From Apostichopus californicus (lineage: Eukaryota > Echinodermata > Holothuroidea > Aspidochirotida > Stichopodidae), in contig JAIPMN010042304.1 in assembly GCA_020650975.1 (NCBI GenBank), positions 1-23,121 on the forward strand: 23,121 nucleotides of DNA, given 5' to 3'. Below are positions 19,401 through 23,121 of the stretch, one piece after another (the stretch's first letter is position 1; each line of letters starts with the position of its first letter). The position numbers and the translations under genes are program-made. The notes below the pieces were generated by a model. That model had not been told where the DNA came from, did no database searches, and saw nothing but the letters and a program-made list of their open reading frames with translations.

Positions 19401-21604
19401 TTGTCCATTTATTACATAGTTAGAAATCATTGCAGGTTGTTATGAAACTTTATCAACAGTTTTTCCCCAATAAATGAGTTTCTTCCATTTTGTCCGGAAG
19501 AAACTGGAAGAAACCTATTTCTTCCGAGTGGAAAAAACCGCGGTTTATTCCGCCCCCGGAAGAAACCTGCGAACCCTGCCCCAGGGGGTTCCAAGGGGAA
19601 GCCCCTGGTCAAGAATGAAGGTGGTCGAAGGCCCCCTTAGATAATTTCAGCATTTTAGCGCTCATTTTAGTGATATGAAAGCTATATACATGCACCACAT
19701 AACTCTATAAAACAGAAATGAGAAATGAAAAACTGCCGCTCACCCAGCTAAATTTTCCAGTTACTAGCTGACCCAATGATAAGAAGCAGTAAAGGCATGT
19801 GTAAGATCAAGGCTACAGTGTAGGCCGGCTTATTGATATAACCACTGACCTATTTCATTCAATTTGACCTATATCCATATTGCAAATTTCCAAAGAGCAT
19901 TAAAAAAAATCTTTCCTCCTCCATTTTGTAAAGTACGGAAAATTTCGTTCATCATCAACAACTTATAAACAGACTAAGTTAGTCAAATTCACCAACTATA
20001 GGTTAGGCCTAGTGTTATAGAAAACGCACATTTTCATATGGTTCATTGTTCGAAACACTCAGTGAGCTGTCTGCACATCTCATCTTACGATTATTTACAC
20101 AGCATTCCTCCAAAACTTTCTTCGCAGTTTGTAAAGTTGTAAAGTAGACTAACGATAGTCGATGATAATTTTAATAAAAAAGAAGTCAAATTAAATATTA
20201 TAGTTAGCAATACCTGATTAATTTTCTTATTCTTCACCACTTTAAGTATTTCCTTGGCAACCAGATTAGCATCCCAGAAAGCTGCTGGATTGTCTTGTAG
20301 GTCACTGTGAAAGAAATAGAGAATTGAATAATCAAAGAGAACTTTAACCAGAATTTATGGAAACAAAAAGGGTGAAAAATACTGTAGATAATGTAGATAT
20401 ACTTCAAGACAGTTCTCTAGATATCTAGAAATGGTCCAACAAGGATTCCTTGGACATTTGTAATGTTTATTCCAAAATCCATCGGATAAAGAATTTACTT
20501 TAAAGTCCACATTTCTCTCCCCCCCCCCCCTACAAGACTGCAATGCAATGAAACAGTTGCAGGTGAATTTCATGGTACATTGTGAGAAGTAGGGGAGGGG
20601 GGGGGGGGTTCGAGAGGGTAATAGCAAAGGTTAATTTTCAACATACCTGCAAGGGTTGCAAGTTCTACATTACTTTAGTTAAGTATAGTGAAAAGAAAGG
20701 ATCAGGAAGGACAATCAAGTACATATTATGTAGAACAATGGAAAATACCAAACCATCAGACTTACCAATGATCAACAATTTTCACATCTTTCCAGTGAAT
20801 ACCAAAAACCTCGCAACTTTGGAAAAGCTCTTTTCGTCTTCTGTCACCTTCTCCATAAAAATTGCCTGTAGAAATGTAAAACATGGTTACACAGATGCAC
20901 AGAACAGACACACATCATATCCCAGGGTCAATTTCTTAGTGAACATGGGTTTGGCATAGAACTGGACTTAAGCCAAATGAAGGCCTAAGTTAGGCTATGG
21001 CGGCCAAATCTCCTGTCACAATTTTTCAAAAGGATACTGTTTGAAAATCAGTCACTGGAGTAGCAATAATACTTTGGAATCCAGCATAACCTATGTGGCT
21101 CAGTGATCTACAACAGTGTTTCTAAAAATGCATGGTATTGCAAATTGCCTAACAATAGCTTAGTTAAGGCCTGGTCTAATACTACAGTCTACAGTTAGGC
21201 CTAACTTAGGCTAAGACGGTCTACTTTTAACCTTTATGACCAACTTGTGTTGAAAACTTTTCAAACTAGCTTGACATGTAGGAATAATGTTAGAGGTTAC
21301 CTTCTGATAAACACAGCAAGCTAACACTGCAGTTAGCTTTGTTATAGCCTGCATTCAGTAAGGATGGTCCAAAAAACATGCATTCATCGTCAGGATGTGC
21401 AATGACAAACAAAATATTTATCTGGTGTGGAACAAAATTTTTCTTATGTTTGGCATCGTTAAGTTTTGATTTTTTTCTTCTAAACACGCGTTTAGGGTGA
21501 AGATACGCGGCTCTCCTCCTTAAAATCAATGACAAAATGTAAATTAAGAAGCAGACAGACAGGTATATGACGACAAGAGACAAAGAATTCTGGTAAGCGA
21601 CCAT
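13333..21604 (-). CDS. PIGL: PIGL homolog, N-acetylglucosaminyl-phosphatidylinositol de-N-acetylase
   Basis: Seven coding exons on the minus strand, in transcription order: 21604-21301, 20865-20766, 20304-20214, 18388-18321, 16503-16472, 16151-16009 and 13449-13333. They join in frame to 855 nt, or 284 aa (human 252). All introns are GT-AG. A membrane segment spans about residues 8-28, followed by a basic linker. The LmbE/PIG-L catalytic motif HPDDE is at 70-74, and the second metal-site motif GHKNH (H177, H180) lies after TFD. Conserved LPKG, HYITFLDLPFS and SQFVWFRVLNILFSRYL close the protein. Known role: zinc-dependent removal of acetate from GlcNAc-PI, the second step of GPI-anchor synthesis, on the cytosolic face of the ER. 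The ATG has A at -3 and G at +4. Introns 3, 4 and 6 are filled with mobile elements. Confidence 0.95.
13785..13910. repeat. Degenerate TTAGGG-like repeats in PIGL intron 6
   Basis: Recurring TTAGGGGCTA, CTTAGGGG and TTTTAGGGCTTA motifs over about 125 bp. A related shorter cluster is at 15553-15640. Confidence 0.5.
14479..14541. repeat. (ATT)n microsatellite
   Basis: Nearly pure ATT/TTA triplets with a few interruptions, in PIGL intron 6. The Tyr-rich and Asn-rich frames across it are artefacts. Confidence 0.9.
15012..15124. repeat. (GTAT)n microsatellite at the SINE tail
   Basis: More than twenty near-perfect GTAT units directly abutting the 3' end of the SINE copy on the minus strand. The same tail in copy 1 is a short ATACATACAAA, so the array grew from the SINE tail. 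Confidence 0.9.
15125..15302 (-). mobile_element. tRNA-derived SINE, copy 2
   Basis: Reverse complement of the body and B box of 341-580, about 90% identical. The B box is CCGGTTCGAGTC at about 15291-15302. Homology 5' of the B box is weak, but a degenerate A-box region may extend to about 15345. It lies in PIGL intron 6 in the sense orientation of PIGL. Confidence 0.8.
15553..15640. repeat. Second degenerate TTAGGG-like cluster
   Basis: GTTTAGGGCTAAG, CTTTAGGGG and TTAAGGGCTATGG motifs resemble the array at 13785-13910. Confidence 0.4.
16009..16151 (-). CDS. PIGL: PIGL exon 6
   Basis: The acceptor is CTTCTCAG|GTACGA and the donor GCTCAG|GTATGA. It encodes G199 to Q246, including SSLETVSLFRHYITFLDLPF, which aligns with human [20 protein letters not shown]. 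Confidence 0.93.
16472..16503 (-). CDS. PIGL: PIGL exon 5 (32-nt microexon)
   Basis: The acceptor is TATCTTTTCTCACAG|ACACC and the donor AAAAG|GTTCGT. It encodes R(188)HLVVGHHLPK plus one base of G199. It supplies the LPKG motif and the only phase that joins exons 4 and 6 in frame at their best splice sites. The donor is weak (GTTCGT). Confidence 0.88.
16504..16546 (-). repeat. Duplicated 3' splice site upstream of the PIGL microexon
   Basis: On the minus strand, TATCTTTT(AT)CTCACAGACAC(T/C)TTG occurs twice, 36 nt apart, with acceptors ending at 16540 and 16504. The copy nearer the exon (16504) is the one that keeps frame. The other would add 36 nt that read R-H-F-V-stop. Confidence 0.8.
16753..16846. 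repeat. (CATA)n run between duplicated 17-mers
   Basis: TTTTGCAAGCAATACAT is present at 16753-16769 and 16830-16846, flanking a degenerate CATA microsatellite in PIGL intron 4. Confidence 0.75.
17236..17531 (+). mobile_element. SINE-like element with (ATT)n tail
   Basis: The internal motifs CTTGGGCTCTTGGCA, CACCCAGGTGTATAAATGGGG and terminal GCGCTATATAAGAACTGTTA followed by ATTATTATTA match my recollection of the body and tail of SINEs widespread in marine invertebrates. It is antisense to PIGL in intron 4. Head boxes are degraded. Confidence 0.55.
18321..18388 (-). CDS. PIGL: PIGL exon 4 (GHKNH metal-site motif)
   Basis: The acceptor is CAAATAG|ATCATA and the donor GCAAG|GTAAGA. It encodes IITFDCFGASGHKNHISVYQGA, matching human [21 protein letters not shown]. 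H177 and H180 are the expected zinc ligands. Confidence 0.94.
18710..19578. mobile_element. 869-bp non-autonomous hAT-like element in PIGL intron 3
   Basis: Terminal inverted repeats: CAGGGTTCGGTTTCTTCC at 18710-18727, and CAGGGTTCGCAGGTTTCTTC on the other strand from 19578. Perfect 8-bp target duplication CCCCAGGG at 18702-18709 and 19579-19586, the length expected of hAT. Subterminal blocks (18718-18846 and 19478-19569) consist of GGAAGAAAC units in both orientations. No transposase coding is visible. Confidence 0.9.
20214..20304 (-). CDS. PIGL: PIGL exon 3
   Basis: The acceptor is TTTCACAG|TGACCT and the donor AATCAG|GTATTG. It encodes residues 135-165 (CDLQDNPAAFWDANLVAKEIL and on). The Trp-Asp pair aligns with human QWDTEHVA. 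It ends in phase 0. Confidence 0.92.
20518..20609. repeat. C-tract/G-tract hairpin in PIGL intron 2
   Basis: CTC followed by a run of Cs and CTAC (about 20516-20533) is mirrored by GTAGGGGA and a run of twelve Gs (about 20589-20609), about 55 bp apart. Confidence 0.65.
20766..20865 (-). CDS. PIGL: PIGL exon 2
   Basis: The acceptor is TTTCTACAG|GCAATT and the donor CATTG|GTAAGT. It reads GNFYGEGDRRRKELFQSCEVFGI, closely matching the human [23 protein letters not shown] block. Confidence 0.95.
21301..21604 (-). CDS. PIGL: PIGL exon 1 (membrane anchor and HPDDE motif)
   Basis: Encodes residues 1-101 plus one base. The hydrophobic stretch LSLVVIYLSVCFLIYILSLI is the ER anchor. LFVIAHPDDECMFFGPSLL is the catalytic strand and loop of the family. 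The donor is GAAG|GTAACC. Confidence 0.95.
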
Positions 21605-21648
21605 ACTTAGTTGAGAGAGCCAAGAACACGTTATATTGTGCTGACTTA

Positions 21649-21678
21649 CTAGTACTACTACTATACTACTAGTACTAG
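21649..21678. repeat. Palindromic CTAGTACTA repeat in the PIGL 5' leader/promoter
   Basis: CTAGTACTACTACTATACTACTAGTACTAG-type imperfect palindrome starting 45 bp upstream of the PIGL ATG (described in two halves: CTAGTACTA at 21649 and CTAGTACTAG ending at 21678). Confidence 0.65.
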
Positions 21679-21863
21679 AGTGTTGTTTATGTTTTGATTT
21701 CGCGCAACTGTAACTCCACTAGTGCTCACATAACTAAAAGAATACCTATCCAAATTAAGAACCTCAGATGATGTTGTGTACCTCAATTAATCGTTGACTT
21801 ACACACTAAGTTCGTCACTTTGAAGGGCCGCTAAAGCATATAGATGTTTCCTGCTGGCATTTC

Positions 21864-22100
21864 CTATCCAGCACATGATAGCTGATAGCTTGCCATGGTA
21901 TGGCACTTGCAAATCTCCATATCATGACAATTTAGGGCTTGATCTAGAAAAGGATAAACTCTAGCATACTGAATTACCCCAACCCTTTCGTATGCTCGCT
22001 CGGAGTAATAGCCACGTTTAAGCAAAGAATATCTCAACTGCTTTATATCACTTTCAATACTCCTTATTTTCACTCCATCTCTACTTTGATTTATACTTTT
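21864..22100 (-). other. Unidentified open frame upstream of PIGL
   Basis: A 79-codon stop-free stretch on the minus strand ending in TAG at 21864. It has no upstream ATG (the first usable codon is a GTG; the first Met is internal). The residue mix looks protein-like, with RGYYSERAYERVGVIQYARV and a CxC-x8-C pattern near the end. I do not recognise it. It could be a terminal exon of a gene to the right, a transposon fragment, or chance. Confidence 0.2.
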
Positions 22101-22103
22101 TCA

Positions 22104-23121
22104 CATAAAGGCAACCATAACGATGAGTGGCTGAAAATATGCCAAAACAAGCACTGCATTTGGTCATTCTACGTATAATTTTGTTGTCGTACCTTGTTAC
22201 ATCATTGCCGGTCCTCGTAAAACTATCGAACACGAAAAACTACTGGATTGTACAGTCTGTAGACTCCCTTAATTGTTGCATAGGTCTCCATACATGATTT
22301 CCGTAACGGTTGAATCAAAATGTTATCATATAAAAGTATACTGTTGCACTCTGCCAGAAATTCTGTTTCTATTTGTATTATCCTATATAGTTTAATGCAT
22401 AATCGTTTATTGCATTTATTGGTGTCTTTACATGCGGCCCCATCGCGGTCTGAAGTAAGTAAAACTCAAGTAAATAAAGTTCACCCTCCCGTGATCCTGA
22501 ATGTAACATATCAGTTTCGATGAATCCCACATTTCAATGTGCATTGTAACATACGGTACTTGAATAATCGGCTTAAATAAGTATGGGGTGGGTGTACGGG
22601 GGATTTTTTTTAAGGAATAACTGATTTTTTGTATCCACACTACGCAAAAACTGGGCAATGAAGTTAGGATGTACGTGTTCCTTTCTTATCATACGTTGCA
22701 GGGACGTAACCACCAACAAGGTGGGTTCTTAGATCCAAACTAGTGCTATATTTTATCGAATGTGGAAGATTTTTCTCCTGATGCACCACAAACATTCATT
22801 CTTCCAGTGGGGTTGGATTGGGGGCGGGGAGGGGGGGGCTGACCCTCCTATAATATATTATTCTGGGCGCTAAAGCCTCACATAAATATACTCAGTTGCG
22901 CCTTTGCCACATTGTATATGATGCTCCAATCTGGTAACATTCTTCCATTAACCGAAATTATGAAAGGCTGAGACTATATTTTGGAAACTCGATGCAAGAA
23001 ATGATTTACAAGGATCACCGTAAACAAATAAAAAGTAATAACAAACGGTATTTTTTCTTTGTCTTTATTAAATGATGATTTTCTAATTTATTTACAAAAG
23101 TAAAGCACAATAACACATCCA
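22104..23121. other. Unassigned DNA at the right edge
   Basis: No gene or repeat family is recognised. Only short open frames and a G-run at about 22820-22840 are seen. Confidence 0.5.

Overview
This is an AT-rich eukaryotic (animal) window. It has spliced genes with canonical GT-AG introns, a tRNA-derived SINE, hAT-type and other MITE-like elements, and many microsatellites. The SINE and MITE styles suggest a marine invertebrate, possibly an echinoderm, but that placement is only an inference. Two complete protein-coding genes can be assembled exon by exon. They face each other, and their stop codons lie about 7 kb apart.

Gene 1 (+ strand, coding exons 1592-1854, 2412-2625, 4599-4732, 5509-6207) is XBP1, the bZIP transcription factor of the unfolded protein response. 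Its exon 3 carries the twin CCGCAG^C hairpins cut by the ER kinase/RNase IRE1. Here they bracket a 20-nt non-conventional intron (4660-4679) rather than the 26-nt intron of vertebrates. Removing 20 nt gives the same frame change as removing 26. The spliced reading gives a 429-aa XBP1s with a conserved C-terminal activation region. The unspliced reading gives a 268-aa XBP1u whose last 25 residues align, without gaps, with the vertebrate ribosome-arrest peptide. The first part of exon 4 is therefore read in two frames. An upstream region (about 1060-1500) holds ACGT-core and CCAAT/ERSE-like sites that fit control by ATF6/XBP1. A long 3' UTR probably ends near 8145.

Gene 2 (- strand, seven coding exons from 21604 down to 13333) is PIGL, the ER enzyme that de-N-acetylates GlcNAc-phosphatidylinositol in GPI-anchor synthesis. 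The model gives 284 aa with an N-terminal membrane anchor, HPDDE in exon 1 and GHKNH in exon 4. One exon is only 32 nt (16472-16503). A duplicated splice acceptor 36 nt away would, if used, insert an in-frame stop.

The rest is repeats and unassigned DNA. 1-303 is the end of a probable hAT element, 341-580 a SINE, and 9347-9709 plus 12005-12400 a pair of related MITE-like copies between the genes. PIGL introns hold a second SINE copy fused to a (GTAT)n microsatellite (15012-15302), another SINE-like repeat (17236-17531) and an 869-bp hAT-like MITE with a perfect 8-bp target duplication (18710-19578). Upstream of PIGL, 21605-23121 has no recognised gene apart from one ambiguous minus-strand open frame (21864-22100).

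The two genes both act at the ER (stress response and GPI-anchor synthesis), but nothing in the sequence shows that they are functionally linked.
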